This document shows positions 7,283 through 15,700 of a stretch of DNA of 64,000 nucleotides, piece by piece. The notes below the pieces were generated by a model. It was given only the letters and a program-made list of their open reading frames with translations, had not been told where the DNA came from and ran no database searches. The position numbers and the translations under genes are program-made. Source of the DNA: JAIBJN01 sp963775395 (lineage in GTDB: Bacteria; Actinomycetota; Thermoleophilia; Gaiellales; Gaiellaceae); the NCBI GenBank assembly GCA_963775395.1, contig CAVZIX010000011.1, positions 1-64,000 on the forward strand, in the 5' to 3' direction. How positions within the stretch are numbered: position 1 is the stretch's first letter; each line of letters opens with the position of its first letter.

Positions 7283-8760
7283 TCTTCGAACTCCAGGTAG
7301 GGCGCGAGGCCGTGGAGGCCGCCCTCGCGGCCGAAGCCGGACTCCTTGTAGCCGCCGAACGGCGAGGTCGGGTCGAAGCGGTTGTACGTGTTCGCCCAGA
7401 TCACGCCGGCGCGCAGCCGCTGCGCCATCGAGAGGATGCGCGAGCCCTTCTCCGTCCAGACGCCGGCGGAGAGGCCGTACGGGGTGTTGTTCGCCTTCTC
7501 GACCGCCTCGTCGGGCGTCCGGAAGGTGAGCACCGAGAGGACGGGCCCGAAGATCTCCTCCTGCGCGATGCGGTAGCTCTGCGCCACGTTCGTGAACACC
7601 GTCGGCGGGAACCACCAGCCCTTCTCCGGCAGGCGACAGGGCGGCTGGTAGATCTCGGCGCCCTCTTCCTCACCGGCGGCGACGAGCTCCTTGATGCGCT
7701 CGAGCTGGGCCTGCGAGTTGATCGCGCCGACGTCCGTGTTCTTGTCGAGCGGGTCGCCCACGCGCAGGGTGGCCATGCGCCGCTTCAGCTTCGCCACGAC
7801 CTCCTCGAAGACCGACTCCTGGACGAAGAGCCTCGAGCCGGCGCAGCAGACGTGGCCCTGGTTGAAATAGATGCCGTTGATGATCCCCTCGACCGCCTGG
7901 TCGAGCGGGGCGTCGTCGAAGATGATGTTCGCCGCCTTGCCGCCGAGCTCGAGCGTGAGCCGCTTCCCTGTCCCGGCGGTCGAGCGCATGATCTCCTTGC
8001 CGACCTCGGTCGAGCCGGTGAAGGCGATCTTGTCGACGCCGGGGTGCTTGACCAGCTCGGCGCCCGCGCGACCGTCGCCCGTGACGATGTTGACCACGCC
8101 GGGCGGCAGCTCGGCCTGGCGCAGGACGTCGCAGAACAGGAGCGCAGTGAGCGGCGTGGTCTCGGCCGGCTTGAGGACGACCGTGTTCCCTGACGCCAGC
8201 GCGGGCGCGATCTTCCACGAGAGCATGAGCAGCGGGAAGTTCCAGGGAATCACCTGGCCCGCGACGCCGACCGGGCGCGGCCTGCGGTTGGGGAAGGCGT
8301 ACTCGAGCTTGTCCGCCCAGCCCGCGTAGTAGAAGAAGTGCGCGGCTGCGAGGGGCAGGTCGACGTCACGGGACTCGCGGATCGGCTTGCCGCCGTCGAG
8401 CGACTCGAGCACCGCGAACTCCCGCGAGCGCTCCTGGAGGATGCGAGCGATGCGGAAGAGGTACTTCGCCCGCTCGCCCGGTGCCAGCGTCGACCAGCCG
8501 TTCTCGAACGCGTCGCGCGCGGCCTGGACGGCGAGATCGACATCCTCGGCCCCTGCGTAGGCGACCTCGGCGAGCACCTCCTCGTCCCGCGGCGCGGCGC
8601 TGGGTGCGTACTCGCCCGAGCGCGGCTCGACCCACTCGCCGCCCACGAACAGCCCGTAGCGATCCTCGAGGCGGACGATCTCACGCGACTCGGGCGCATC
8701 CGCGTACTCGAACGCTGAGGGAACCGGCGAGCGGTCCTGTTTTCTCTCGACCTCGGCCAT
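7279..8760 (-). CDS. Aldehyde dehydrogenase (NAD(P)+-dependent)
   Basis: A full-length 493-residue ALDH. It shows IPWNFPLLML, the cofactor-site Lys in VVLKPAE, the FTGSTEVG loop, the general base Glu in LELGGKAANI and the catalytic Cys in GHVCCAGSRLF. In this operon the likely substrate is acetaldehyde released by DeoC, oxidised to acetate (inference from context). Its ATG at 8760 shares one base with the deoC stop (TGATG). It is followed without a gap by a half-length ALDH. Confidence 0.92.
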   Translation of the reverse strand: MAEVERKQDRSPVPSAFEYADAPESREIVRLEDRYGLFVGGEWVEPRSGEYAPSAAPRDEEVLAEVAYAGAEDVDLAVQAARDAFENGWSTLAPGERAKYLFRIARILQERSREFAVLESLDGGKPIRESRDVDLPLAAAHFFYYAGWADKLEYAFPNRRPRPVGVAGQVIPWNFPLLMLSWKIAPALASGNTVVLKPAETTPLTALLFCDVLRQAELPPGVVNIVTGDGRAGAELVKHPGVDKIAFTGSTEVGKEIMRSTAGTGKRLTLELGGKAANIIFDDAPLDQAVEGIINGIYFNQGHVCCAGSRLFVQESVFEEVVAKLKRRMATLRVGDPLDKNTDVGAINSQAQLERIKELVAAGEEEGAEIYQPPCRLPEKGWWFPPTVFTNVAQSYRIAQEEIFGPVLSVLTFRTPDEAVEKANNTPYGLSAGVWTEKGSRILSMAQRLRAGVIWANTYNRFDPTSPFGGYKESGFGREGGLHGLAPYLEFEE

Positions 8761-9698
8761 CAGTCGATCGTGAAGTAGTCCGGGCTCTGGTAGCGGCCCG
8801 TCTTTTCCTTGCGGACCTGCATGAGCACGTCGTTCAGGAGCGACGAGGCGCCGAAGCGGAAGAGGTCGGGCGTGAGCCACTCGGGCCCTAGCGTCTCGTT
8901 GAGCATCACGAGGTACTGGACGGCCTGCTTCGCGTGGCGGATGCCGCCCGCCGGCTTCATCCCGATCTTCTTGCCGGTCTCCTCGTAGACGTCGCGAATC
9001 GCCTCGAGCATCACCAGCGTCACCGGGAGCGTCGCGGCGGGCTGGATCTTCCCGGTCGAGGTCTTGATGAAGTCGGCGCCGCCCGCGATCGCCAGCAGGC
9101 TCGCGCGGCGCACGTTGTCGTAGGTCCCGAGCTCGCCCGTCTCGAGGATCACCTTGAGGTGCGCCCGGCCGGAGACGTCCTTCACGCGCCTGACCTCGTC
9201 GTAGACCTTGGCGTAGTGGCCGGAGAGGAACGCGCCGCGGTCGATGACCATGTCGATCTCGTCCGCTCCCGACTCGGCGACGCGCGCGGCCTCCTCGACC
9301 TTGAGCTCGGTCGGCACCTGCCCCGACGGGAATGCGGTGGCTACGGAGGCGACCTTGACGCCGCTCCCCTCGAGCCGCTCGAGCGCGTGCGGGACGAGGC
9401 TCGGGTAGATGCAGACGGCGGCGACGGGAGGAACGGTGAGGTCGGCCGGGTCGGGACGCATCGCCTTGGAGCAGAGCGCGGCGACCTTCCCGGGCGTGTC
9501 CGCGCCCTCGAGCGTGGTCAGGTCCATCATGCGCACGGCAAGGTCGAGCGCGAAGACCTTCGAGTCGCGCTTGATCGAGCGCTTCGCGAGCGTGGCGGCG
9601 CGCTCCTCGACCGCCACCTGGTCGATGGAGCCGATACGGGGAAGCCGGGGCTCGAGCGGAAGCTCGAACCCGCTCGGCAAGGCGGGTGCCTGCGCCAT
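8760..9698 (-). CDS. deoC: Deoxyribose-phosphate aldolase
   Basis: DeoC splits 2-deoxyribose 5-phosphate into glyceraldehyde 3-phosphate and acetaldehyde. The 312-residue protein keeps all three catalytic features: Asp in ADEIDMVID, the Schiff-base Lys in DFIKTSTGK, and Lys in MKPAGGIR. It is the long form of the family, with about 50 extra N-terminal residues. It is first in a six-gene leftward operon with two ALDH genes, a DeoC paralogue, a TrpC-like gene and a spermidine-synthase-like gene. A TACACT -10 lies eight bases before the ATG, so the mRNA is probably leaderless. Confidence 0.94.
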   Translation of the reverse strand: MAQAPALPSGFELPLEPRLPRIGSIDQVAVEERAATLAKRSIKRDSKVFALDLAVRMMDLTTLEGADTPGKVAALCSKAMRPDPADLTVPPVAAVCIYPSLVPHALERLEGSGVKVASVATAFPSGQVPTELKVEEAARVAESGADEIDMVIDRGAFLSGHYAKVYDEVRRVKDVSGRAHLKVILETGELGTYDNVRRASLLAIAGGADFIKTSTGKIQPAATLPVTLVMLEAIRDVYEETGKKIGMKPAGGIRHAKQAVQYLVMLNETLGPEWLTPDLFRFGASSLLNDVLMQVRKEKTGRYQSPDYFTID

Positions 9699-9706
9699 GG
9701 CTTTCA

Positions 9707-9727
9707 AGTGTAGCCCCCTCGTATCCT
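9707..9727. promoter_or_regulatory. Divergent -10 boxes of deoC and the zinc protease gene
   Basis: Minus-strand TACACT at 9707-9712 lies 8 nt from the deoC ATG. Plus-strand TATCCT at 9722-9727 lies 6 nt from the protease GTG at 9734. The two start codons are only 35 bp apart, so the promoters overlap and each -35 region lies inside the other gene. Confidence 0.55.
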
Positions 9728-9733
9728 CGGCCT

Positions 9734-10405
9734 GTGCCGCCCTCCCAGCTCGCCGCAGGCCTGACCCACGCGGCGAACGTGCTGCGCGAGGCCGGGAACC
9801 GTGTCGTCGGCCTGCCCGAGGCCGGTGTGACCCTCGCAGGCTCGCGCAGGCCGAAGAAGCTTCGGTTGAGCGTCGCCATCCTCCGCGACGAGCGCGGCCG
9901 CCCGGTGGCGACGCCGGCCGACGTTGAGGCCGCCCTCGACGAGGCGCGACGCGTCCTTCGCGAGCACCTTGCGATCGAGCTCGTTCCGGCGGGCGACCCG
10001 CTGATCCGGACGCTGGAGCCTTCGGCACCTCCGCAGGCACTCGACGCTCCCTGCGCCGAGGGTTCGTACCGCGCGGACCTCGGCCCCGGCGGCGCGTTCT
10101 TCCGCCGGTTCGCCGTGAAAGGACCCGCGACCGGCTCGGGCGCGCCGATCACCGTCTTCGTCGTTCGAGACGTGCTCGGCAAGGCCGGCTGCTCGCTTGG
10201 CCCGCTCGCCGACTACGTCACCGTCGACATGACCGCGCTGACCGGCAGGACGAAGCGCGTGCTCGTGCACGAGCTCGGCCACGCCTGCGGCCTCCCCCAC
10301 TCGCAAGCACTCGGGAACCTCATGCTCCCGAAGCGCATGGGCGACCGCCTCCAACCGTGGCAAGTCGCGGTCGTGCGCAGCTCGCGCCACGTCACGTATC
10401 GCTGA
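9734..10405 (+). CDS. Metzincin-like zinc metalloprotease domain protein
   Basis: The protein is 223 residues from the GTG at 9734. The zinc site is HELGHACGLPHS (HExxHxxGxxH) at about residues 177-188, followed by LMLPKR as a possible Met-turn. This is the metzincin/matrixin-like arrangement. No clear signal peptide is seen: the N-terminus is VPPSQLAAGLTHAAN. Two Cys precede the site. Substrate and location are unknown. It is divergent from deoC with an overlapping promoter, and its TATCCT -10 sits 6 bp upstream, supporting this start over the longer frame from 9686. Confidence 0.75.
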   Translation: MPPSQLAAGLTHAANVLREAGNRVVGLPEAGVTLAGSRRPKKLRLSVAILRDERGRPVATPADVEAALDEARRVLREHLAIELVPAGDPLIRTLEPSAPPQALDAPCAEGSYRADLGPGGAFFRRFAVKGPATGSGAPITVFVVRDVLGKAGCSLGPLADYVTVDMTALTGRTKRVLVHELGHACGLPHSQALGNLMLPKRMGDRLQPWQVAVVRSSRHVTYR

Positions 10406-10448
10406 TCCCACTGTCAGGTCGGGCGCCGCTCGTGCCGATGACAACGGC

Positions 10449-10559
10449 ATGAAGCGGCAAATGAGCAGGAAGACGGCACTCCTCGGCTTCGCGGCGTCCT
10501 TCGCCGGGTTCGCGGTCGCAACGGTCGCGTACCTGGGCGGCCGCCGCCAGGCGAGCTAG
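10449..10559 (+). CDS. Possible 36-residue membrane peptide
   Basis: A short frame with a basic start (MKRQMSRKTA), one hydrophobic helix (LLGFAASFAGFAVATVAYL) and a basic tail (GGRRQAS). It follows the protease gene by 43 bp. The pattern suits a real small membrane protein, but length and lack of a clear ribosome site leave it doubtful. Confidence 0.4.
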   Translation: MKRQMSRKTALLGFAASFAGFAVATVAYLGGRRQAS

Positions 10560-10624
10560 ACCCGAGCCGGCACGCCCAGACCGCCCGGCTGCGCCCGACG
10601 CGCGACACACACCGGCGCAGACTC

Positions 10625-10687
10625 GGCACGGTCCGCGAGCATTGCGCGTGCTTTTCGCCGATAGGCTCGAATCGGGGGGCGCCCCGG
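10625..10687. repeat. 63-bp repeated intergenic motif, copy 2
   Basis: Second copy of the motif at 3388-3450. Both run from GGCACG through GCGTGC and CGATAGG-n-TCGAA to a G-run and GC palindrome. This copy lies about 40 bp beyond the stop of the leftward gene ending at 10728, matching the position of copy 1. Confidence 0.5.
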
Positions 10688-10727
10688 CCTCGAGTGGACG
10701 CGGCCGGACCGTCCAGGTCGGAAAGGC

Positions 10728-12233
10728 CTAGGCGGCGACCAGCTCCTCGACGAGCGGCGCAGTGTCGAGCGGGTCGAAGCCGATGCGGTCGGCAATCTCC
10801 TCGCTCGTCGGGCGCGTGCCCTCCCGCCACAGGTCACGCAGGATGTCCCCGGTCTCGGGCCGGCGCCACCAGTCCTCGCCGATCCGCTCCCTCAGGTGCG
10901 CGCGCAGCTGCGCCGTGCGGATCCACGCGCGCAGATAGTCGGCCGAGTAGAAGTCACCGTCCATGTCTGCGAGGTAGCCGTCCGCCCGGTAGCGGAAGCC
11001 GACCGCGCCCCGCAGCTTGTCGGCGTACGTCTGCGCGTGGTCGTTCGCGTTCTCGAAGTCGCCCCAGAACTCGAGCTCGTACTCGAGCTTCGCCGCGTAC
11101 CGGCGATAGAGGAGCACCTCGAGGAAGCGCGCCGCCTCGGCCCGCTCCGCGTCGTCCTCGTCCGAGAGGCCGAAGTGGATCGTGTGCCAGCCGGGCTCGC
11201 GCGTGATCGACTCGAGGAGGAACGAGTAGATCTCCGTCAGCGCGTGGTCGCGCGAGAGGCGGCGGAACGTGTACGGGAGATCCGGGTCGATGCCCGCGTA
11301 GTGCAGCGCGTGTCCGGCCTCGTGGAGCAGCGCCTGGTAGTCGTGGAGGCCGCCCTGGGCCCGTGTGATCAGGTGCACGACCGACGGTGGGTCGGATGCG
11401 ATCACGCACGCCCGCGGGTTCTTCTGCGGGCGGTCGTCGAGATCGAGGCGGATGCGGTCGTTCGCCGCCAGGTCGAGGCCGACGCTCGAGAGCGTGTCCA
11501 GGCATACCGGCACCGAGCGGTCGCGCGCGTACAGCTCGGTGAAAGGCGACATTCGCCGCAGGTAGGCCACGTGGTAGGAGTCGGGCTCGGCCTCGCGCTC
11601 CGGGCCGAGAACCAGGTCGAGCCAGCGGTCGCGCAGCGGCTCCCAGCTCTCGACTTGTCGCGCGGACGCCTCGGCGACAGCGTCGGCGAGCGCGCGGAGA
11701 TCGATCGCCTTGCGGTCGGCGCTCCTGTGGATCGGGTCCGGGTCGCCGGACAGCTCGGCATCGAGCGCCTCGGCGCGCTGCATGAGCGTGTACCGCTCGC
11801 AGTTGAAGCGCGCGGAGGCGTCCCCCGCGAGCTCGCCGAGCTCGCGGCGCGCGTCGTAGTCGTCGAGGACCGCGAGCTGCGCCTGGGCGGAGCGCAGCGG
11901 GAGCGGCTCGCCCCGGAACTCCACCCTCTCGGCGAGGATCGCGTTCTCGAGCTTGTCGGACTCGTCCGCCAGCTCGCGCACGACGATCCCGCCGGCGCAG
12001 GCCTCACGCAGCCTGAAGAGCCGTTCGCGATCTTCCCCCCGCGCGCCCTCCTCCGCCGCCCGCAACGCGTCGTGCTGCTCGCGTGAGAAAAGGTCCTCGT
12101 AGCGCGAGACGATCGCGGCCTGCTCGCTCGTCTCCTTCTCACCGACACGGACGGCCCGCGCCTCTTCGGAGCGTTCGTAGAGGAACCGGGCCAGCTGCGC
12201 CTCGAACTCCTCCGGTGTCCTGACGACGGCCAT
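10728..12233 (-). CDS. M3/M2-like oligopeptidase family zinc peptidase
   Basis: The 501-residue protein is mostly helical and acidic. It has a gluzincin site: LLHEAGHALHY gives HExxH at about residue 306, and downstream ALTEIYSFLLE supplies the expected third ligand Glu. The fold and spacing resemble M3 oligoendopeptidases, which degrade short peptides in the cytoplasm; no signal peptide is present. The start is ATG at 12233, with GGGGG eight bases upstream. It follows era by 18 bp on the same strand and ends the long leftward housekeeping run. Confidence 0.75.
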   Translation of the reverse strand: MAVVRTPEEFEAQLARFLYERSEEARAVRVGEKETSEQAAIVSRYEDLFSREQHDALRAAEEGARGEDRERLFRLREACAGGIVVRELADESDKLENAILAERVEFRGEPLPLRSAQAQLAVLDDYDARRELGELAGDASARFNCERYTLMQRAEALDAELSGDPDPIHRSADRKAIDLRALADAVAEASARQVESWEPLRDRWLDLVLGPEREAEPDSYHVAYLRRMSPFTELYARDRSVPVCLDTLSSVGLDLAANDRIRLDLDDRPQKNPRACVIASDPPSVVHLITRAQGGLHDYQALLHEAGHALHYAGIDPDLPYTFRRLSRDHALTEIYSFLLESITREPGWHTIHFGLSDEDDAERAEAARFLEVLLYRRYAAKLEYELEFWGDFENANDHAQTYADKLRGAVGFRYRADGYLADMDGDFYSADYLRAWIRTAQLRAHLRERIGEDWWRRPETGDILRDLWREGTRPTSEEIADRIGFDPLDTAPLVEELVAA

Positions 12234-12251
12234 GAAGAAACCCCCAAGTTG

Positions 12252-13130
12252 TTAGATGCCGAGCCGCTCGAGGGCGCCGACGTCTCGCCGCCAGCTCGGC
12301 CGAACCTTGACCCCGAGATCGAGGAACACCGTTCGCCCCAGAAGTGCCTCGATCTCCTGCCGCGCTTTGATGCCGATCGTCTTGATCATACTGCCGCCCT
12401 TCCCGATCAGGATTCCTTTCTGGGACTCGGTCTCCACCCAGACGAGCGCACGTACTCGGCCCTTCTGCAGATCGAGCTCGTCGACCTCCACCGTGATGGC
12501 GTGCGGCACCTCCTCGCGGGTTAGCGCGAGCGCCTTCTCCCGGACGATCTCCGCGATCCGGGCCTCGAGCGGCAGGTCGGTGCGGGTGCCCTCCTCGAAG
12601 TAGGCGGGCCCCTCCGGAAGGAGCGCGACGAGGTCGGCCAGGAGCGGCTGGAGCCCGTCCGCCTTCAGCGCGCTGATCGGGTGGAGCGCATGGAAATCCC
12701 CCAGGGACGCGGCCTCCGTGATCTGCTCGGCGATGCGCGCCGGAGCGATCCGGTCGACCTTGTTGAGCGCGACGACGACGGGTGGGCCGGCCGCGAAGAT
12801 CCGCTCGGCGATGAAGCGGTCTCCGGCGCCGATCCGCTCGCTCGCGGAGAGGACGAAGAGGAAGGCGTCGACGTCGGCGAGCGTCTCGTCGACCGTGCGC
12901 TGCATCCGCTCGGTGAGCACGTCGCGCGGGCGCTGGAACCCCGGCAGGTCGACGAGGACGAGCTGGTGGGGCTCGCCCTCCGTCTCCCCGTTGACGACGG
13001 CAGAGATCCGGCGGCGCGTCGTCTGCGGCTTGTCGGAGACGATCGCGATCTTCTCGCCGGCCAGCGCGTTGACGAGGGTCGACTTGCCGACGTTCGGGCG
13101 GCCGGCGACGGCGACGAAGCCGCTTCTCAA
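12252..13130 (-). CDS. era: GTPase Era
   Basis: Era binds 16S rRNA and helps 30S subunit maturation. The 292-residue protein shows G1 GRPNVGKST, G3 DLPGF, G4 NKVD and a C-terminal KH domain with GILIGKGGSMIK. The most likely start is TTG at 13130, which overlaps the cdd stop (TTGA). No ATG or GTG lies near the conserved SGFVAVAGRPN beginning. It follows cdd, dgkA, ybeY and phoH in the order seen in many Gram-positive genomes. Confidence 0.93.
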   Translation of the reverse strand: MRSGFVAVAGRPNVGKSTLVNALAGEKIAIVSDKPQTTRRRISAVVNGETEGEPHQLVLVDLPGFQRPRDVLTERMQRTVDETLADVDAFLFVLSASERIGAGDRFIAERIFAAGPPVVVALNKVDRIAPARIAEQITEAASLGDFHALHPISALKADGLQPLLADLVALLPEGPAYFEEGTRTDLPLEARIAEIVREKALALTREEVPHAITVEVDELDLQKGRVRALVWVETESQKGILIGKGGSMIKTIGIKARQEIEALLGRTVFLDLGVKVRPSWRRDVGALERLGI

Positions 13131-13489
13131 AGCTCGAAGGAGTCGGGCAGCAGCTCGTCCGGCCGGCGGACGAGGAGCTCTCCTTCGTGGACGAAGGCCA
13201 CGCGGTCGACTCCAAATTCGTGCAGCCACTGGCGGCAGCCGCCGCAGGGGGATGCGGTGACAGCGACGGCCTCGACCTCGCCGGGCCGAACGCCTTCCGC
13301 GACGGCGCGGGCGAGAGCGCAGCGCTCCGCGCACAGGCCGAGGGGATAGGACGCGTTCTCGACGTTGACGCCCGTGATGATGCGGCCGTCGCGGAGCAGG
13401 GCCGCCGCACCGACGTGGTACTTGGAGTACGGCGCGTAGGCGTTGTCAGCCGCCTCGCGGGCGACCTCGGCGAGCTCGACGTCGGTCAC
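13127..13489 (-). CDS. cdd: Cytidine deaminase
   Basis: This 120-residue enzyme converts cytidine and deoxycytidine to uridine and deoxyuridine in pyrimidine salvage. The zinc and catalytic motifs are NVENASYPLGLCAERCA (Cys-Ala-Glu) and SPCGGCRQ (PCxxC). Length fits the small homotetrameric class. The start is GTG at 13489, overlapping the stop of the upstream dgkA-PAP2 gene as GTGA, so the two are translationally coupled. Confidence 0.93.
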   Translation of the reverse strand: MTDVELAEVAREAADNAYAPYSKYHVGAAALLRDGRIITGVNVENASYPLGLCAERCALARAVAEGVRPGEVEAVAVTASPCGGCRQWLHEFGVDRVAFVHEGELLVRRPDELLPDSFEL

Positions 13490-14199
13490 GCGAGCACCTG
13501 GAAGAGGATCATGCTGACGAGCGTACCCGTGACCGCGCCCAGGACGACCTCGGAGGTCGTGTGGATCCCCGACTCGACCCGGGTCTGCGCCACGAGGAGC
13601 GCCATGATCAGCGCCACGAAGGACACGACGACGCGCTCCTCCTCGACGATGAACGTGATCGCCATCCAGCCGCCGAACGCGAGCGCGGCGTGGCCGGACG
13701 GCAGCCCGCCCCGAAGCGGCGTCCCGCGCCCGGTGAGGGCCTTGCTGGCGATCACGATCAGCACGATGAGGATGAGCGCGATCAGCGTGAGGTTCGCGGG
13801 CGCCTCGCGGACCCGCTCCACGAGCCTCGAGCTCGGTTCGGTGAGCCGGTCGGCGAAGACGAGGTAGCCGATCACCACCGCGTTGACCGAGGCGATGAGG
13901 ACGGCGCCCGCTGCGATGTCCTTCGCCATCTTCGCGAGCGGGTCGAAGGAGGTCGTGGCCAGGTCGATCGTCGCTTCGATGGCCGTGTTGACCATCTCGG
14001 CGATGAGCACGAACGAGATCGCCACGAGCAACGCCATCAGCTCGAGCTTCGTGACGCCGTAGGAGAACGCGAGGATGAGCACGGCCGTCGCGAGGGCGAA
14101 GTGGATCCGCATGTTGCGCTCGGTGCGCAGCACGTGGATGACGCCCTCGAAGGCCCAGTTGAGGCTCTGGAGAATTGCCGGTGTCCGCGGGGCGCTCAT
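13486..14199 (-). CDS. Diacylglycerol/undecaprenol kinase fused to a PAP2-type phosphatase domain
   Basis: The 237-residue membrane protein joins two domains usually encoded apart. Residues 1 to about 125 are a prokaryotic DgkA-type lipid kinase with the hallmark EMVNTAIEATIDL and three helices. Residues about 130-237 resemble a PAP2 phosphatase: GRGTPLRGGLPSGHAA (PSGH motif) and TRVESGIHTTSE (Arg and His of the third motif). The usual final Asp is Ser, with Glu next to it. A protein that can both make and remove lipid phosphate suggests undecaprenol recycling (inference). It overlaps ybeY and cdd by 4 bp. Confidence 0.85.
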   Translation of the reverse strand: MSAPRTPAILQSLNWAFEGVIHVLRTERNMRIHFALATAVLILAFSYGVTKLELMALLVAISFVLIAEMVNTAIEATIDLATTSFDPLAKMAKDIAAGAVLIASVNAVVIGYLVFADRLTEPSSRLVERVREAPANLTLIALILIVLIVIASKALTGRGTPLRGGLPSGHAALAFGGWMAITFIVEEERVVVSFVALIMALLVAQTRVESGIHTTSEVVLGAVTGTLVSMILFQVLA

Positions 14200-14573
14200 C
14201 GAGCGTGCGCCCGCTCGCGGCCCTCCATCTCAACGCCGTGCTCGTAGCCGAGCAGGTGGAGCAGCCCGTGCACGAGAGGCCCGCGCCAGGCCTCGCCGAC
14301 GACCTGCGGACAGAGGACGACGTCGCCGAGCTGCCGCGGCACGCCGTTGGGCAGCGCCTCGCGCCCGTCGATCGGGAACGAGAGCACGTCGGTCGGCTCG
14401 TCGACTCCGAGATGCTCGCGCTTCAGCTCGCGCATCCGCTGGGGCGGCTCGAAGGTGACGCCGATATCACCGTCGTCCACGCCCTCGTCGCCGAGCACAC
14501 GGCGGCAGACCTCGGCGACGGCGGCCTCGTCCTGCGCGACGCCGCTGCGATTGGCGATCTCGATCCGGATCAC
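14196..14573 (-). CDS. ybeY: Endoribonuclease YbeY
   Basis: YbeY matures 16S rRNA ends and takes part in ribosome quality control. The 125-residue protein carries the zinc motif HGLLHLLGYEH (HGxLHLxGxxH) near the C-terminus, and EPTDVLSFP in the middle. Length is slightly short for the family. It overlaps phoH and the dgkA-PAP2 gene by 4 bp each, in the standard phoH-ybeY-dgkA-cdd-era order. Confidence 0.94.
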   Translation of the reverse strand: MIRIEIANRSGVAQDEAAVAEVCRRVLGDEGVDDGDIGVTFEPPQRMRELKREHLGVDEPTDVLSFPIDGREALPNGVPRQLGDVVLCPQVVGEAWRGPLVHGLLHLLGYEHGVEMEGRERAHAR

Positions 14574-15595
14574 CGTCGGCGCTGCGTGCCCGTCTCCTCG
14601 GCGTGGCGCTTGTACGCCTCGACGATCCGCTGCACGAGCACGTGGCGCACGACGTCCTGGTTGCCGAACTCGACGAACTCGATCCCGTCGATCTCGCCGA
14701 GGATCTGCCGCACGTGGATCAGGCCCGAGGCCTGGTCCTGCGGGAGGTCGATCTGCGTCACGTCCCCGGTGACCACGACCCTGGAGCCGAAGCCGAGCCG
14801 CGTCAGGAACATCTGCATCTGCTCGGGCGTCGTGTTCTGCGCCTCGTCCAGGATGATGAACGAGTCGTTGAGGGTGCGGCCGCGCATGAAGGCGAGCGGG
14901 GCGACCTCGATCGTGCCGCGCTCCATGTAGGCGTTGAGGCGATCCGCGTCGAGCATGTCGTAGAGCGCGTCGAAGAGCGGCCGCAGGTAGGGGTCGACCT
15001 TGGCGAGCATGTCCCCGGGGAGAAACCCGAGCCGCTCGCCGGCCTCGACTGCGGGCCGCGTGAGGATGAGACGGTTGACGTCCCGGTCGGCGAGCGACGC
15101 GACTGCGAGCGCCATCGCCAGGTACGTCTTCCCGGTTCCCGCGGGCCCGATCCCGAAGGTGATCGTGCCCGACCGGATCGCGTCCACGTAGGCCTTCTGG
15201 TTGACGGTCTTCGGCGTGATCTTCTTGCCGCGGTGGCGCCAGACCACGTCCTCGAAGATCTCGCGCGGATCCTTGGCCGCGTCGAGCGCCGCGAGGACGG
15301 CGTCGACCGTGCTCGGCCCGATCGCGTGGCCGCTCTCGACCAGCTCGACGAGCTCGTCGACGACGAGCCGCGCCTCGTCGACGCGCAGGTCGTCACCCTC
15401 GAGCGTGAGCTGGTTCCCGCGCAGGCGGACGGCGACCTCCATCCGGTCGCGGACCGCGCGCAGGATCCCGTCGTCGACGGTTGCGAGCTCCGCGGCGACT
15501 TCGTTGGAGACCGAGAGGACCTGCTGCAACGATTCGAAGTCTAGTCGGCGCCAGAACGGCGTCCACGCAGGCGCTTTCGGGCCGTCCGCGGCCAC
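14570..15595 (-). CDS. PhoH family ATPase (PhoH-like protein, YbeZ type)
   Basis: The 341-residue protein has an N-terminal nucleic-acid-binding-like part and a P-loop ATPase domain. Walker A is GPAGTGKTYLA, Walker B is FIILDEAQN, and LTRPAVEAGERLGFLPGD lies between them, all characteristic of PhoH/YbeZ. It probably works with YbeY, whose gene overlaps its stop, in rRNA or mRNA processing. The GTG at 15595 is the longest start; the conserved part begins around residue 20, so an internal start is possible. A terminator precedes it at 15644-15665, so it begins a new transcript. Confidence 0.9.
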   Translation of the reverse strand: MAADGPKAPAWTPFWRRLDFESLQQVLSVSNEVAAELATVDDGILRAVRDRMEVAVRLRGNQLTLEGDDLRVDEARLVVDELVELVESGHAIGPSTVDAVLAALDAAKDPREIFEDVVWRHRGKKITPKTVNQKAYVDAIRSGTITFGIGPAGTGKTYLAMALAVASLADRDVNRLILTRPAVEAGERLGFLPGDMLAKVDPYLRPLFDALYDMLDADRLNAYMERGTIEVAPLAFMRGRTLNDSFIILDEAQNTTPEQMQMFLTRLGFGSRVVVTGDVTQIDLPQDQASGLIHVRQILGEIDGIEFVEFGNQDVVRHVLVQRIVEAYKRHAEETGTQRRR

Positions 15596-15643
15596 CTAGC
15601 CACCGGACAGGCCGGGGGAACCCCTCGATCTCACGCTAGCGGG

Positions 15644-15665
15644 AAAAAGCGCGCGCGAGGCGCGC
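15644..15665 (-). terminator. Intrinsic terminator after yqeY
   Basis: On the minus strand GCGCGC, loop CTCGC, GCGCGC is followed directly by TTTTT (15644-15648). It lies 36-57 bp beyond the yqeY stop and ends the mtaB-HIT-yqeY unit before phoH. Confidence 0.75.
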
Positions 15666-15700
15666 GGAACGTGCCGAATGCTGCGCCGGATCGAAGCGAA

